From: an uncultured Glaciecola sp.
GTDB lineage: Bacteria > Pseudomonadota > Gammaproteobacteria > Enterobacterales > Alteromonadaceae
DNA length: 64,000 bases
Direction: 5' to 3'
NCBI GenBank assembly: GCA_947496235.1
Contig: CANMCE010000012.1
Location: 1-64,000 of the forward strand
Shown: one piece after another, positions 44,301 through 53,505 of the stretch
How the letters are laid out: every line of letters starts with the position of its first letter
Position numbering within the stretch: position 1 is the stretch's first letter
Translations under genes and position numbers: made by a program
The notes under the pieces: model-generated
Seen by the model: the letters and a program-made list of their open reading frames with translations, nothing else
Databases searched by the model: none
What the model was told of the DNA's origin: nothing

Positions 44301-44752
44301 TTTGGATTATCTCGTTCATTTTGTAGATCGTTTTCTGGGACTACGGACACCTGATTATTCTGTTTTTCAACTCGTAAAATCTCTTGTCCCTGAGCATCAA
44401 GAACGCGAAGTTGACTATATTCAATTTTATATTGCATAAAGCCAGCAAAAATCTGACTTAAGCGTTTTAACCATAATTCAGTCGTAGTTCCATCTAAAGG
44501 ATCAACGCCGTCAGCTTTTGCTCGGGTTAAACCGCTTATTGGAGGCGTTGAGTGTAAAAAGGATACATCTCTTTTATAACTATCTATTTTATCTAGTAAA
44601 AAATTATCAACTTCGGTAATATTGTTCGATAAATTAGATTCTAGCTCCCCAGTGTAATTAACTGTTATTTGTTGATTAGCGCCAAAAGCGATTAATACAA
44701 TGATGAATACTGAGCAGAAAGAGAGTATCAGAAATGTATTTTTTGAATGCAT
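41345..44752 (-). CDS. Hybrid sensor histidine kinase (dCache-PAS-HisKA-HATPase-REC-Hpt)
   Basis: 1135 residues. Helix about 7-25, a periplasmic dCache-like sensor (about 30-305), a second helix (about 317-336), PAS (about 350-460) and a coiled-coil linker. The kinase core has the phospho-acceptor His at about 509 in S-H-E-M-R-T-P, with N and G boxes (N-N-L-L-N-N-A-V-K-F, G-T-G-L-G-L-S-I). A receiver-like stretch without clear acidic residues comes next. A complete receiver follows with D-D-N and phospho-Asp in I-L-M-D-C-N-M-P. A C-terminal Hpt domain has His in S-A-H-T-F-K-G. Such proteins relay phosphate to a separate regulator. The divergent GGDEF gene at 45031 is the likely partner, but it is broken. 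Confidence 0.93.
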   Translation of the reverse strand: MHSKNTFLILSFCSVFIIVLIAFGANQQITVNYTGELESNLSNNITEVDNFLLDKIDSYKRDVSFLHSTPPISGLTRAKADGVDPLDGTTTELWLKRLSQIFAGFMQYKIEYSQLRVLDAQGQEILRVEKQNNQVSVVPENDLQNERDNPNFLAASKLHKGQMYLSLITLNTEYDQITLPYTPTLRIAKPIYSSENEFFGIIILNVDISPLLKGIRQLVADKYKVFMTDADGYFINHPDKSLQYSRDLSSNHRLSSVYQRSQAYNISIFEDGNKKFWGIESSVKVAQNQKGGEIINYIMLPDQTYKEELNSRKFESMLAVVITTLIGAFAISFLHRNNKKLTDLLEVAEESQSAIDVAEDAVITLSNDLKINIVNRAFERLFLVHESEYSKKNALSFFTELGDSQFEQAIDAVKSSHPATSYEWKYKYEHKSFWLNTKITHITNSNSSAAFAIVIRDITLEKESAKQIENTNKILEKTVEDRTKELKIARDKALEVSNLKSKFISTISHEMRTPLNGIVGATELLKKEQLNDKQARFVTMAENSALVLKNLVNDVLDLSKIEAGKLELNFQDFNPEQLIESVVGTMSVLAKQKGLNVYLDTVDLDLLTISSDPFRLTQILNNLLNNAVKFTQEGFIKVRVWSDIQNDMANFCVEVQDTGIGISPQSMNKMFTEFSQANQTIATNYGGTGLGLSICRNIIKLLGGDISVASIESEGSKFTFYVPIEDWSAKPRNEQLRLQHTITGVMVKQPELLKLLTKLIKSNAGDIVHIKSNHDFSAVDKVKLLIVEASHEQFQEFCDHWNHNFQTSTEQIKLIVIANSSVSNKDLPRNATLLISPIFRSTFLSAALNSRKENSTNNATVERRSVQNHKNSKVEDELKNKECSILVVDDNLVNCEVTKFLLDPLSKKVVTVENGSQAIDYLASEDSKIDIILMDCNMPVMDGYETSSAIRKGMAGEKYLSVPIIAMTANAMQGSREKCEQAGMTEFISKPIDAQLLFDIILAQLNNQKSKSKAVEITNEQLIWDKKLALTRLGNREQLLQDLIKLFIQETKDKLHNLQQGLIDHDRAKIRLSAHTFKGVCGDVGAARLQAILQQIEQSAETEEFDRLSENFQMVEEQLQITLDTFKEYINAVSY

Positions 44753-45030
44753 ATAAGTTCCTGAAGCAACAATATCTTCTCTGCGACCCTAATACTCTTC
44801 ATTTTAAGCCTTTGCTTTTACCGGTCGATATAACTAAAAAGGTTTCGAGCTGTTAGATAACAACTGAGGAATAACCTAGTTAAATATAGCGCCTAATCGT
44901 GTTATGTCTAAAATAATTTCAGCGAAACTGGTTAGTCTAGATTTTTGGTCTAGGCAAAAGACACAAATGGATTTCTAATTTATACCGGAGCTAGATTGCC
45001 AATAGAATTGATTGAGAAAACAGGAAATAT

Positions 45031-45987
45031 ATGACTCAGCAAAAAGGTTATACAACCTTCGAAGCTTCAAATTTCGAGAGTAAGACGTTAAGCGACTGCT
45101 CGGTGTTAATTGTTGATGACGAACAGTCTACTCAATTAGTTTTAGGTTCAATTCTCGGTGAAATCATTCAAGTTCACTGTTTAAGTGATAGCATGCAGGC
45201 AGTTTAAGCCAGTATCGATTTAATGCCCGACCTTATTATTCTTGATTTAAATATGCCTAACCTAGATGGCATAACATTGTGCAATCAGATTAAATCAAAT
45301 TTAACCACAGCCCATATTCCTATCATCTTTATTACAGCCAGTGTCTTACCCAGTGATCAAGACAGATGCTGGGAAGCCGGAGCCGCGGATTTCATCGCTA
45401 AACCTATAGTTGCATCCACTTTGTTGCATCGGGTAAAAAACATTTTACAAAGTAAACTTCGCTTTGAGTTGCTAACTGAACAAACGTTTAAAGATCAATT
45501 AACCGGCGTTTTTAATCGACACTATTTAATGAGTGAAGTGCCGACTTTATTAAAAGTCAGCAGCCGAGAAAAACAATTTTTTGGTGTAGTCATGATCGAT
45601 ATTGATTTCTTTAAGGGATTTAATGACACCTATGGTCACGTTGAGGGCGATAAATGTTTAAAAATGGTGGCTAAAACTATTCAAAATGTTTTAAAAAGAC
45701 CTCAAGACATAGTCGTCCGATACGGAGGAGAAGAATTTGTAGTATTTTTGCCAAATACTCCACCATCAGGTTGCAAACATCTGGCTAATAAGATTAAAGA
45801 TGCTGTGTTTGATTTGAATATCAAAAATTCAACCAGTGGTCATCAAGTTGTTACCATAAGTGGGGGGTATATTGTTACTAGCCCTACAGCAGACACTCAC
45901 ACTGAGGAATTGATTAATCAGGCTGATGAGTTCTTATTCAAATCTAAAACTAATGGTCGGAATCAGATTCAAGGCGTCGTTATTTAA
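45031..45987 (+). pseudogene. GGDEF response regulator (diguanylate cyclase), interrupted by in-frame TAA
   Basis: From the ATG at 45031 the frame reads into a receiver domain (V-L-I-V-D-D-E-Q-S) and meets TAA at 45205-45207, codon 59. The family continues in the same frame: I-I-L-D-L-N-M-P (phospho-Asp), P-I-I-F-I-T-A-S, and then a GGDEF domain with active site R-Y-G-G-E-E-F and the inhibitory-site R-P-Q-D five residues before it. The gene would encode about 317 residues. A single nonsense change therefore separates the acidic pocket from the rest. An internal ATG at 45223 could give a 254-residue cyclase with a truncated receiver. It would make cyclic di-GMP from GTP. Confidence 0.85.
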
Positions 45988-46099
45988 AATTCTTCGTTAT
46001 CCTCTTAAGTCGGTGCAAGTATCCATGTTCAAAATAGGAGTCTTAAGTTAATATTCCCAACTGTGTTAACATTCAATTTTAGTTTCGAAATTTCTGTAT

Positions 46100-46846
46100 A
46101 TGCCAGCATTTTTAAGCGCGACAAACCTCACTCTTAACAATCGGTTAGATAATATCTCTGTGCATTTTAAACCCGGGGAATACTGGCATTTGTTAGGTGC
46201 TAATGGTAGTGGAAAATCTTCTTTGTTGCAGGTCCTATCTGGATTAGAAAATGATTTTTTAGGAGAGGTGCTGATACAAAATAAGCGGTTATCCGCTTAT
46301 AGCGCATTTGAACTTTCTGATTTTTATACTTTGGTTACTCAACACTATGAAAGTGATTTTGGTATCAGCGTAAAAGAAGCCTTTGAATTTTTTAATGCTA
46401 CCGCTGAGCTTCCTGAGGAAGTTGAAAAGGTGCTTCAAGTTAAAATCCTGTTGAATAAGCCCTTAAAACAATTATCTGGTGGGGAAAGACAAAGAGTACA
46501 TTTGGCAAGAAATATAAATCAGGTTTGGCCTTCCTTAAAAAACGGCCAAGGTATTTTGTTGCTTGATGAACCCACTCAACAACTCGACCCTTACTTTCAA
46601 GTTAATGTGCTTAATTTATTGAAATATATAGTAAAGTTAGGGAACCTTGTTGTTCAGAGTCATCATGATGTTAATCAGACACTTAATTACGCTGATAAAG
46701 TTATATTACTGGATAAGGGAAAGGTATTTCGTTTAGGCGAAACGGATAAAGTGGTGACACCGGTAAACATGACATCGTTATATAACCAAGAGTTTCGAGA
46801 AATAGCTGATCCGTCTTTAGCAAAAGGCTATTTGTTAGTTAATTAA
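46100..46846 (+). CDS. btuD: Vitamin B12 ABC transporter ATP-binding protein BtuD
   Basis: 248 residues, a single nucleotide-binding domain. Walker A G-A-N-G-S-G-K-S-S, the signature L-S-G-G-E-R-Q-R, Walker B I-L-L-L-D-E-P-T, and a switch His in Q-S-H-H-D. Length and the short N-terminus resemble E. coli BtuD. It should power cobalamin import with BtuC (32373-33362). No periplasmic binding protein is next to it. The partner assignment is inferred from family and shared genome. Confidence 0.82.
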   Translation: MPAFLSATNLTLNNRLDNISVHFKPGEYWHLLGANGSGKSSLLQVLSGLENDFLGEVLIQNKRLSAYSAFELSDFYTLVTQHYESDFGISVKEAFEFFNATAELPEEVEKVLQVKILLNKPLKQLSGGERQRVHLARNINQVWPSLKNGQGILLLDEPTQQLDPYFQVNVLNLLKYIVKLGNLVVQSHHDVNQTLNYADKVILLDKGKVFRLGETDKVVTPVNMTSLYNQEFREIADPSLAKGYLLVN

Positions 46847-46925
46847 TTGCGCAAAAATGTGTTATATTCTGACCCCAAAAAAATTTACTACAATATGTTG
46901 AACATACAAACATCAAGGACACATA

Positions 46926-48269
46926 GTGACGAACTGGACAGTAGATAGTTGGCGCGGGAAGCCAATTTTGCAACAACCACACTACAAGGATCAGGTAAAA
47001 CTTAAAGACGTTGAACAAAAACTAGCAAAGTATCCGCCTTTAGTTTTTGCCGAAGAAACTCGTCATCTGTTTAAAGAATTGGGCAATATTGCCTTAGGTC
47101 ATGGTTTCTTATTGCAAGGTGGTGATTGCGCAGAATCCTTTGATGAGTTTAATGCGCCCAAAATTCGTGACACTTTCAAAGTAATATTACAGATGGCTGT
47201 GGTATTAACTTTTGCAGGTCGTTGTCCTGTAACCAAAGTTACTCGTATGGCGGGTCAATACGCTAAGCCTCGCTCAGGCGATTTTGAAGAAATCAACGGA
47301 GTGTCATTGCCATCTTATCGTGGTGACATTATTAATAGTTTTGAATTTACTGCAGCTGCGCGAGAGCCGGATCCAATGCGAATGTTGGATGCTTATCACA
47401 GAAGCGCAGCCACATTGAACTTGCTCCGTGCCTTTTCTCAAGGTGGTTTGGCAGATTTACACCAAGTAAACCGCTGGAATATGACCTTTCTTGAAAACAA
47501 TCCATTGAAAGAAAAATATCAGGATTTAGCTCAGCGAATTCAAGATACTCTAGGGTTTATGGAAGTAATTGGTCTTAACAGTGAGAATACTTCAGCTCTA
47601 CACGAAACTTCACTTTATACCAGTCATGAAGCTTTATTATTAAACTATGAGCAATCTTTAACGCGTATAGATACCTTAACTGACAAGCCTTACAACTGCT
47701 CTGCACACATGCTATGGATTGGTGAAAGAACCCGACAACTTGATCATGCACACGTTGAGTTTTTCCGTGGAATAAACAATCCAATTGGAGTCAAAATTGG
47801 GCCGAGCATGCAAGGGGATGAGTTGATTAAGCTTATCGATGCGTTAAATCCAAATAATATTCCGGGGCGATTAACCCTTATTACTCGCATGGGCGCTGAC
47901 AATCTGGCTAAAAACTTACCGCCGTTGTTACGCCGAGTAAAAGAAGAGGGACGTCATGTAGTGTGGAGTTCAGATCCTATGCATGGCAATACGTTCAAAG
48001 CATCTAGCGGTTACAAGACACGTAATTTTGATGCCATACTGCAAGAAATTAAACATTTCTTCGATGCGCACAGTGCAGAAGGCACTCACGCTGGCGGTAT
48101 TCACCTTGAAATGACAGGACAGCATGTTACTGAATGTACCGGTGGTGCTTACAAAATCAGTGATGATGATCTTGCCCAAGCGTATAAAACCCAATGTGAT
48201 CCACGCTTAAATGCGGACCAAGTATTGGAAATGGCGTTTTTAGTGGCGGATTATCTAAAGAAAATCTAG
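46926..48269 (+). CDS. Class II 3-deoxy-7-phosphoheptulonate synthase
   Basis: 447 residues, starting at GTG 46926 with a CAAGGA site upstream. It has the class II (plant and actinobacterial type) hallmarks: W-R-x-K-P-I-x-Q-Q-P-x-Y near the N-terminus, [10 protein letters not shown]-x-A-G-Q-Y-A-K-P-R, [10 protein letters not shown], and W-x-x-D-P-M-H-G-N-T. It condenses phosphoenolpyruvate and erythrose-4-phosphate, the first step of aromatic amino acid synthesis. No other shikimate gene is adjacent. Confidence 0.95.
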   Translation: MTNWTVDSWRGKPILQQPHYKDQVKLKDVEQKLAKYPPLVFAEETRHLFKELGNIALGHGFLLQGGDCAESFDEFNAPKIRDTFKVILQMAVVLTFAGRCPVTKVTRMAGQYAKPRSGDFEEINGVSLPSYRGDIINSFEFTAAAREPDPMRMLDAYHRSAATLNLLRAFSQGGLADLHQVNRWNMTFLENNPLKEKYQDLAQRIQDTLGFMEVIGLNSENTSALHETSLYTSHEALLLNYEQSLTRIDTLTDKPYNCSAHMLWIGERTRQLDHAHVEFFRGINNPIGVKIGPSMQGDELIKLIDALNPNNIPGRLTLITRMGADNLAKNLPPLLRRVKEEGRHVVWSSDPMHGNTFKASSGYKTRNFDAILQEIKHFFDAHSAEGTHAGGIHLEMTGQHVTECTGGAYKISDDDLAQAYKTQCDPRLNADQVLEMAFLVADYLKKI

Positions 48270-48283
48270 TCAGCTCGATTGTC

Positions 48284-50065
48284 TTAGTTGTCATTTTGTG
48301 CTCGCCACAACTGATAATAATGGCCTTGTTTTTCTAACAAGGCCTTATGTTTTCCTTGTTCTACAATAGTCCCTTGATGCATTACTACTATGTTATCTGC
48401 GTCGACAATGGTGGATAATCTGTGTGCTATCACCAAACTCGTGTGTCCATGCTCTACATTTTTTAGCGCTTGTAATATTGCTTGTTCGGATTGAGAGTCC
48501 AATGAACTTGTTGCTTCATCAAACACCATGATAGGTGATCCCTTCAATATGGCTCTAGCGATTGCCACTCTTTGTTTTTCACCGCCAGATAACTTGAGCC
48601 CTCGTTCGCCAACTTTGGTGTCTAATCCTTCAGGTAACTTGGCCACAAAAGCTGATAAATGTGCCATTTCAATTGCTGTGGTTATATCTTCTTTTGAGGC
48701 ATCGGGCCGTCCATAGCGAATATTTTCGAAAAGTGTGTCGTTAAACAACACGGTATCTTGCGGCACTATGCCCACAACTTGGCGCAAACTTGACTGGGTG
48801 ACATCGGCTATATCCTGTCCATCAATCAGGATTTTACCTGTTTGAGGGCTATAAAATCGAAACAGCAGTTTTACTAAGGTAGATTTTCCTGAACCACTCT
48901 CACCAACCACAGCGACTTTGCTACCTGCTTCGATGGTCAACGAAAAATCCTTTAAAATAGGTCTTTCAGGATGATAAGCAAAAGCGATATTGTGAAATTC
49001 AACTTTACCAGAGCTGACTTCTAGCTCAGTAGCATTATCGTTATCTTTTATTTGCGGTTCGCGGTCAAGTAGAGAAAATAGATTTTCAATATTGGCTAAA
49101 GAACCTCTAATTTCTCGATAAACAAAGCCTAAGAAATTCAAAGGCATAAATATTTGCATGGTAAAAGCATTTACCAGTACAAAATCACCTATAGTCATAT
49201 TGCCGTTGGCCACTTCAAAAGCTGCTAAGGCCAACATAGAGGTCATGGCAAACGCAATAATAAACGCCTGCCCACCATTTAAGGCAAACAGAGAAAGTCG
49301 ATTTTTACGCCTAGCTTTTTCCCAATCGGCTAACCCTTGATCATATCGATCCGCTTCAAATTTTTCATTACTGAAGTATTTAACCGTTTCAAAATTCAAC
49401 AAGCTATCGATAGCCCGCGTGCTAGAAGCATTGTCGGCCATATTTTGCGCTTTCACATATTTGGTTCGCCAATCTGTCGCTTTGACGGAAAACCACACAT
49501 AGCTGATGACAGAAGCTAGAATGACTGAAGCGAATGTAAAGCCATAATTGTAGAATAATATGCCAACTACCATGGCTAACTCTAATAGAGTTGGCCCTAT
49601 ATTAAAGACCATAAAACGCATCAAAAAACTGATACCACTCACACCACGTTCAATATCTCGAGATAGACCACCGGTTTGCCTGGATAAATGAAAGTCTAAC
49701 TCTAGTTGGTGTAAATGGTTAAACACAGTTAACCCCAATCGGCGCATAGCACGCTCTGTAACTCTCCCAAATAGCGTATCTCTTATTTCACCAAACAGGA
49801 CATTCGCTAATCTTAAGCCACCGTAAGCAATAATTAGCGCAATGATGACTGACATTGCGGTTGCAATAGCTGAGTCTAAATTTAGATTATCGACTATATG
49901 TTTGAGAATAAAAGGCAAGGTTACCGAGGCTAATTTGGCGGCCACAAGACAACTCATGGCTAACCAAACACGCCCTTTAAATTCTGTCAGGTAGGGCCAT
50001 AGTTTGGTAATTATTTGCCAATTGAATTTGGCTTCATCATTAACGGTAAAACGGGAAGCGCGCAA
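48284..50065 (-). CDS. Atm1-type ABC exporter (permease-ATPase fusion)
   Basis: 593 residues. Six membrane helices (about 35-320) are followed by an ATPase (about 350-585) with G-E-S-G-S-G-K-S-T, L-S-G-G-E-K-Q-R-V and I-M-V-F-D-E-A-T-S-S-L-D. F-E-T-V-K-Y-F-S-N-E and R-Q-T-G-G-L-S-R-D-I-E-R-G are typical of the ABCB6/7/Atm1 subgroup, which exports glutathione-linked or sulphur-containing compounds and some metals. A homodimer in the inner membrane is expected. The gene faces the DAHP synthase gene tail to tail with 14 bases between. Confidence 0.9.
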   Translation of the reverse strand: MRASRFTVNDEAKFNWQIITKLWPYLTEFKGRVWLAMSCLVAAKLASVTLPFILKHIVDNLNLDSAIATAMSVIIALIIAYGGLRLANVLFGEIRDTLFGRVTERAMRRLGLTVFNHLHQLELDFHLSRQTGGLSRDIERGVSGISFLMRFMVFNIGPTLLELAMVVGILFYNYGFTFASVILASVISYVWFSVKATDWRTKYVKAQNMADNASSTRAIDSLLNFETVKYFSNEKFEADRYDQGLADWEKARRKNRLSLFALNGGQAFIIAFAMTSMLALAAFEVANGNMTIGDFVLVNAFTMQIFMPLNFLGFVYREIRGSLANIENLFSLLDREPQIKDNDNATELEVSSGKVEFHNIAFAYHPERPILKDFSLTIEAGSKVAVVGESGSGKSTLVKLLFRFYSPQTGKILIDGQDIADVTQSSLRQVVGIVPQDTVLFNDTLFENIRYGRPDASKEDITTAIEMAHLSAFVAKLPEGLDTKVGERGLKLSGGEKQRVAIARAILKGSPIMVFDEATSSLDSQSEQAILQALKNVEHGHTSLVIAHRLSTIVDADNIVVMHQGTIVEQGKHKALLEKQGHYYQLWRAQNDN

Positions 50066-50112
50066 GTTATATTCTGCTTAATTGAGTTGTCACTTGATTA
50101 TGACCTATAAAA

Positions 50113-50143
50113 GTCGGCGAATAAAGACAGAAAATTCGCCGAC
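50113..50143 (-). terminator. Terminator of the xdh-puuD purine operon
   Basis: GTCGGCGAAT (50113-50122) pairs with ATTCGCCGAC (50134-50143), an 11-base loop, 15 bases after the puuD stop. On the minus strand it is followed by TTTTATAG. A good intrinsic terminator for the operon. Confidence 0.85.
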
Positions 50144-50157
50144 CAAGCTACTAGTAT

Positions 50158-51357
50158 TTATTTAGCTTGTCCCCATAGGGCTAGCCTTTGTCTTTCTATA
50201 TCAGTCATTTGGGTTTTGTTTAAAAAAGGCATGTCTTTAGTCACCGTTGTGCGGTGTAAAAGCTGATTTTTCTGCCTTTGTATGTCATCCCAATCGTTAA
50301 AAACAACCCCTAAAGGGGCGATTTTAAAGATTTCATCAGAGGGATTCGACGAATGACAACTTTGGCAGTGAGTTTCAACCAGTGACATTACTTGTTGGTC
50401 AGTATAGGCCAGAATAGCGCCTTCATTTTCATCAGAGACCGTACTTTGTATTTGGGATTGTGGCCAAGAAATCCAAGCCGCGATGGCTAACATCGCAATT
50501 GCGCCTGAGACCAAGATGGAAGGCTTATTAATACCCAGATGTTTTAAATTGAAATAATGACGAATCCAAGCCGAAACAGCCATAATCAACATGAGAACTA
50601 ACCAATTTAATTCGTGTTGGTAAGTCATCGGGTAATGATTACTGATCATAATGAACAACAGGGGCAGGGTAAGGTAGTTGTTGTGCACTGACCTGAGTTT
50701 TGCTCCAGCTCCCCATGCAGGATCTATCTCTTGTTTTGCGGCTACTGCGGCGACCATTTTGCGTTGCGAAGGCATAATTTGGAAAAATACATTGCCTGCC
50801 ATTATGGTGCCCACTAATGCTCCCATATGAATATAGGCGCCGCGGCCACTAAATAAATGCGCCGAAACATAAGCAATAATACAAAGCAAGAGTACTAAAA
50901 ATATAGCGAAAGCTAATTGGGATTTTGCTAAAGCACTTCTACAAGCCAATTCATATAAAGCAAGGCCGCCAAAAATGATGCCTAAACCCGCGCCTATAGC
51001 TTGACCTTCGGTCAATTGCATAACAGACGGATCAATTAAAAAAGCGCTGGCGGATAAGTAGTAAACTAATATTAAAAGGGCAAAACCGCTGATCCAAGTG
51101 GTGTATGCTTCCCATTTGAACCAGTGTAAATTTTGCGGCATTTTTTCAGGACCATAGGCGTATTTGGCGACTTCATAAAAGCCGCCACCATGTATGGCCC
51201 AAAGATCACCTTTGATGCCTTTTTGTTTTTTCTCTGCTGGTGGTTCTTCTAGATTGTTGTCGAGCCAAATAAAATAAAATGAGGCGCCAATCCATGCAAC
51301 GCCAGCGATGACATGAAACCAGCGTACAAAAAGTGAAATCCAATCAAGCCATGGCAT
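50158..51357 (-). CDS. puuD: Membrane-bound urate hydroxylase with C-terminal cytochrome c domain
   Basis: 399 residues from the ATG at 51357, which overlaps the guaD stop by 14 bases. About eight membrane helices (the 'urate hydroxylase PuuD' type, starting W-L-D-W-I-S-L-F-V-R-W-F-H-V) are followed by a C-terminal cytochrome c with C-Q-S-C-H. It oxidises urate to 5-hydroxyisourate and probably passes electrons to the respiratory chain instead of making hydrogen peroxide. It replaces the soluble uricase of many bacteria. It is the last gene of the minus-strand purine operon. Confidence 0.92.
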   Translation of the reverse strand: MPWLDWISLFVRWFHVIAGVAWIGASFYFIWLDNNLEEPPAEKKQKGIKGDLWAIHGGGFYEVAKYAYGPEKMPQNLHWFKWEAYTTWISGFALLILVYYLSASAFLIDPSVMQLTEGQAIGAGLGIIFGGLALYELACRSALAKSQLAFAIFLVLLLCIIAYVSAHLFSGRGAYIHMGALVGTIMAGNVFFQIMPSQRKMVAAVAAKQEIDPAWGAGAKLRSVHNNYLTLPLLFIMISNHYPMTYQHELNWLVLMLIMAVSAWIRHYFNLKHLGINKPSILVSGAIAMLAIAAWISWPQSQIQSTVSDENEGAILAYTDQQVMSLVETHCQSCHSSNPSDEIFKIAPLGVVFNDWDDIQRQKNQLLHRTTVTKDMPFLNKTQMTDIERQRLALWGQAK

Positions 51358-52666
51358 CTGGCGACTCCTTTGTGTTTGAATATTGTAATTTCCCAGCAAT
51401 CCATGTTTCTTCTATTGCTCGATCGTCGCTGAGCATACTCATAGCAAAAAGCATATCTTGAGGCGTGCTATCCTGTTGAATGCGTATTTCGCTTAATTCA
51501 TCGAATTTGGGGTTCAAAATAATAAAATCAGCATAGGTATCAGGATTTAGATTTCCTATTTGATGCTCAAATCCGTAAGCAATCGCAGGTCCTTGGGTCA
51601 TGGTGTATAGCCCATGCAAAGGTGTGAAAATTTGATGGTTTAGTTGACATACTTTGTAGGCTTCGCCGTAGGTGCGCAATAGATTAAAACTGGTTCCACC
51701 TCCCACGTCAGTTGCCATTGCAACGGGAACTTTGTATTCAACCGCCTTATTTAAGTCAAACAGCCCACTGCCTAAGAAAAGGTTCGATGTAGGGCAAAAA
51801 GCGGCTGTTGCATTAGCGTCTGAAAGTCGCTGCCATTCATCATCTGATAAATGTATACAATGCCCAAACACGCTACGCTTTCTCACTAAATTGTATTTCT
51901 CATAGGTCGCTAAATAGTCATCACAGTCCGGGTATAAGGACTTAACCCATGCTATTTCTTCTTTATTTTCTGATAAATGGGTTTGAATAAAGACATCCGG
52001 ATATTGCACTGCCAATTCTCCTAATGCGGCTAATTGAGCACTTGTGCTGGTGGGAGAAAACCGAGGCGTTAGTGCATAAAAGTTTCGGTTTTTCCCGTGC
52101 CATTTTTGAATTAATTGAGCGCTGTCTTGTTGCGCACTTTGCGGTGTATCTTGCAAATATTCTGGGCAGTTGGTATCCATACAGACTTTACCAATGACCA
52201 TTTGCATATTCAGTGCGTCAGTGTGAGCAAAAAGTGTGTCCGCTGCTGATTTATGCACACTACTAAATACCAAACCAGTGGTTGTTCCATTTTTCAATAA
52301 TTGGCGAGTGAAGACATGAGCGATTTTTTCGGCTTTTTCTTGTTGATCAAATTGGCGCTCGGTGGGGAAAGTAAAATTTTCTAACCAAGTTAACAGCTGT
52401 TCACCAAATTTACCGATAATTTCTGTTTGCGGATAATGTAAATGGTTGTCGATAAAGCCAGGTAAAATCCACCTTCCACTATGGTCGTGCACTTTCGCAA
52501 GGGGATATTGAGTCACTAAGTCATCATACTCACCCAGTGCAACAATCTTATTGTCTTGCACGATTAAAGCGCCGTCTTTTAACCACTGAAAATCGTAATC
52601 AGGGGTTATGGTAGCTTCAGGAAAGTGCAGTATATTGCCTCTAAATAGTAACGCTTGATGTGACAT
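51344..52666 (-). CDS. guaD: Guanine deaminase
   Basis: 440 residues of the amidohydrolase superfamily. The metal ligands are in D-N-H-L-H-Y-P-Q, with later His in T-H-L-S-E and in F-G-H-C-I-H-L, and Asp in A-T-D-V-G-G-G. It turns guanine into xanthine and ammonia and so feeds xanthine dehydrogenase encoded in the same operon. It overlaps uraH by one base. Confidence 0.93.
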   Translation of the reverse strand: MSHQALLFRGNILHFPEATITPDYDFQWLKDGALIVQDNKIVALGEYDDLVTQYPLAKVHDHSGRWILPGFIDNHLHYPQTEIIGKFGEQLLTWLENFTFPTERQFDQQEKAEKIAHVFTRQLLKNGTTTGLVFSSVHKSAADTLFAHTDALNMQMVIGKVCMDTNCPEYLQDTPQSAQQDSAQLIQKWHGKNRNFYALTPRFSPTSTSAQLAALGELAVQYPDVFIQTHLSENKEEIAWVKSLYPDCDDYLATYEKYNLVRKRSVFGHCIHLSDDEWQRLSDANATAAFCPTSNLFLGSGLFDLNKAVEYKVPVAMATDVGGGTSFNLLRTYGEAYKVCQLNHQIFTPLHGLYTMTQGPAIAYGFEHQIGNLNPDTYADFIILNPKFDELSEIRIQQDSTPQDMLFAMSMLSDDRAIEETWIAGKLQYSNTKESPDAMA

Positions 52667-52989
52667 TAACTTCCTCGGTAACTACTAAAACCAAAGGGAG
52701 AAATAAGCAAAGGCACGTGGTAATGCCCACCGTTTTCAACCAAGGTAAAGGCGATATCTATAAAGGGATAAAAACATTGACCGTAATTCTCAACAAGATA
52801 AGACTGACACTCAAATCTAAGACTATAATCACCCGATTCAAATGAGGTAGGTCCCCAAGATTTGCATCGGCCATCTTCGTCTGTTTGGGCAGTAAAAACT
52901 TCTCCGCTTGGTGTGGTTAAAATCAATGTGAGTCCTGGTACAGGTTTACCAGAGGTTGTATCAAGTATATGACTTGAAAGTGTGTTCAT
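52666..52989 (-). CDS. uraH: 5-hydroxyisourate hydrolase
   Basis: 107 residues of the transthyretin-like family. L-S-S-H-I-L-D-T at the N-terminus and the C-terminal Y-R-G-S tetrapeptide mark a true HIU hydrolase. It opens 5-hydroxyisourate, produced by PuuD, to OHCU. There is no signal peptide, so it acts in the cytoplasm. It lies between uraD and guaD. Confidence 0.95.
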   Translation of the reverse strand: MNTLSSHILDTTSGKPVPGLTLILTTPSGEVFTAQTDEDGRCKSWGPTSFESGDYSLRFECQSYLVENYGQCFYPFIDIAFTLVENGGHYHVPLLISPFGFSSYRGS

Positions 52990-52998
52990 TGGTTAATC

Positions 52999-53505
52999 CT
53001 AATGTGATAGTCCCTTATTGATGCGCAACAAGGTGATCTTGATTTGTTGTTCTGCAGCAATATTCATTTCTTGTTCTGTACTGTTGGGAAGGCGTTTCTG
53101 TAATGCTTCCAACATGGTATTGGCCGATAATCCAGTGGCACAAATAATAAAAATAAACCCGTGTTTGGCTAAATAGTCGTGATTAAGTTTATGAAGCGCA
53201 TTCAGGGTGGCTTCATCGGCGATTGAAGTGCCAGATTGCTCGTTACTCGCCATTTCTTTTGTGTTGGCGTACTTTTCGCGCAGACTGGATAAATCTCCTA
53301 TCATTGGATGAGCGGCAAAGGCTTCCAATTTATCCTCACTATTCATCTCAGCCCAGATTTTCTTGGCTATCGCTATTACGTCTTCAATGGAAGCAAAGGG
53401 TCTAGCTTGCGCCATAGCGTAAGCCCATTGAGTTGCACCACAGGTTTGTAAAAACCAGTGAATAGCATCTTTGGTATGTAGCTTGTTCAGTTCTTTTAGG
53501 GTCAT
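52999..53505 (-). CDS. uraD: 2-oxo-4-hydroxy-4-carboxy-5-ureidoimidazoline decarboxylase
   Basis: 168 residues, all-helical family. The catalytic His is in A-A-H-P-M-I-G, and G-F-I-F-I-I-C-A-T-G is the usual C-terminal motif. It decarboxylates OHCU to S-allantoin. The start overlaps the xdhC stop by four bases (ATGA), which suggests translational coupling. Confidence 0.95.
   Translation of the reverse strand: MTLKELNKLHTKDAIHWFLQTCGATQWAYAMAQARPFASIEDVIAIAKKIWAEMNSEDKLEAFAAHPMIGDLSSLREKYANTKEMASNEQSGTSIADEATLNALHKLNHDYLAKHGFIFIICATGLSANTMLEALQKRLPNSTEQEMNIAAEQQIKITLLRINKGLSH

Noticed and set aside
45205-45207. Recoded stop (selenocysteine or readthrough) in the GGDEF regulator
   Set aside because: The codon is TAA, which is not used for selenocysteine, and no readthrough context is visible. 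A nonsense mutation is simpler.
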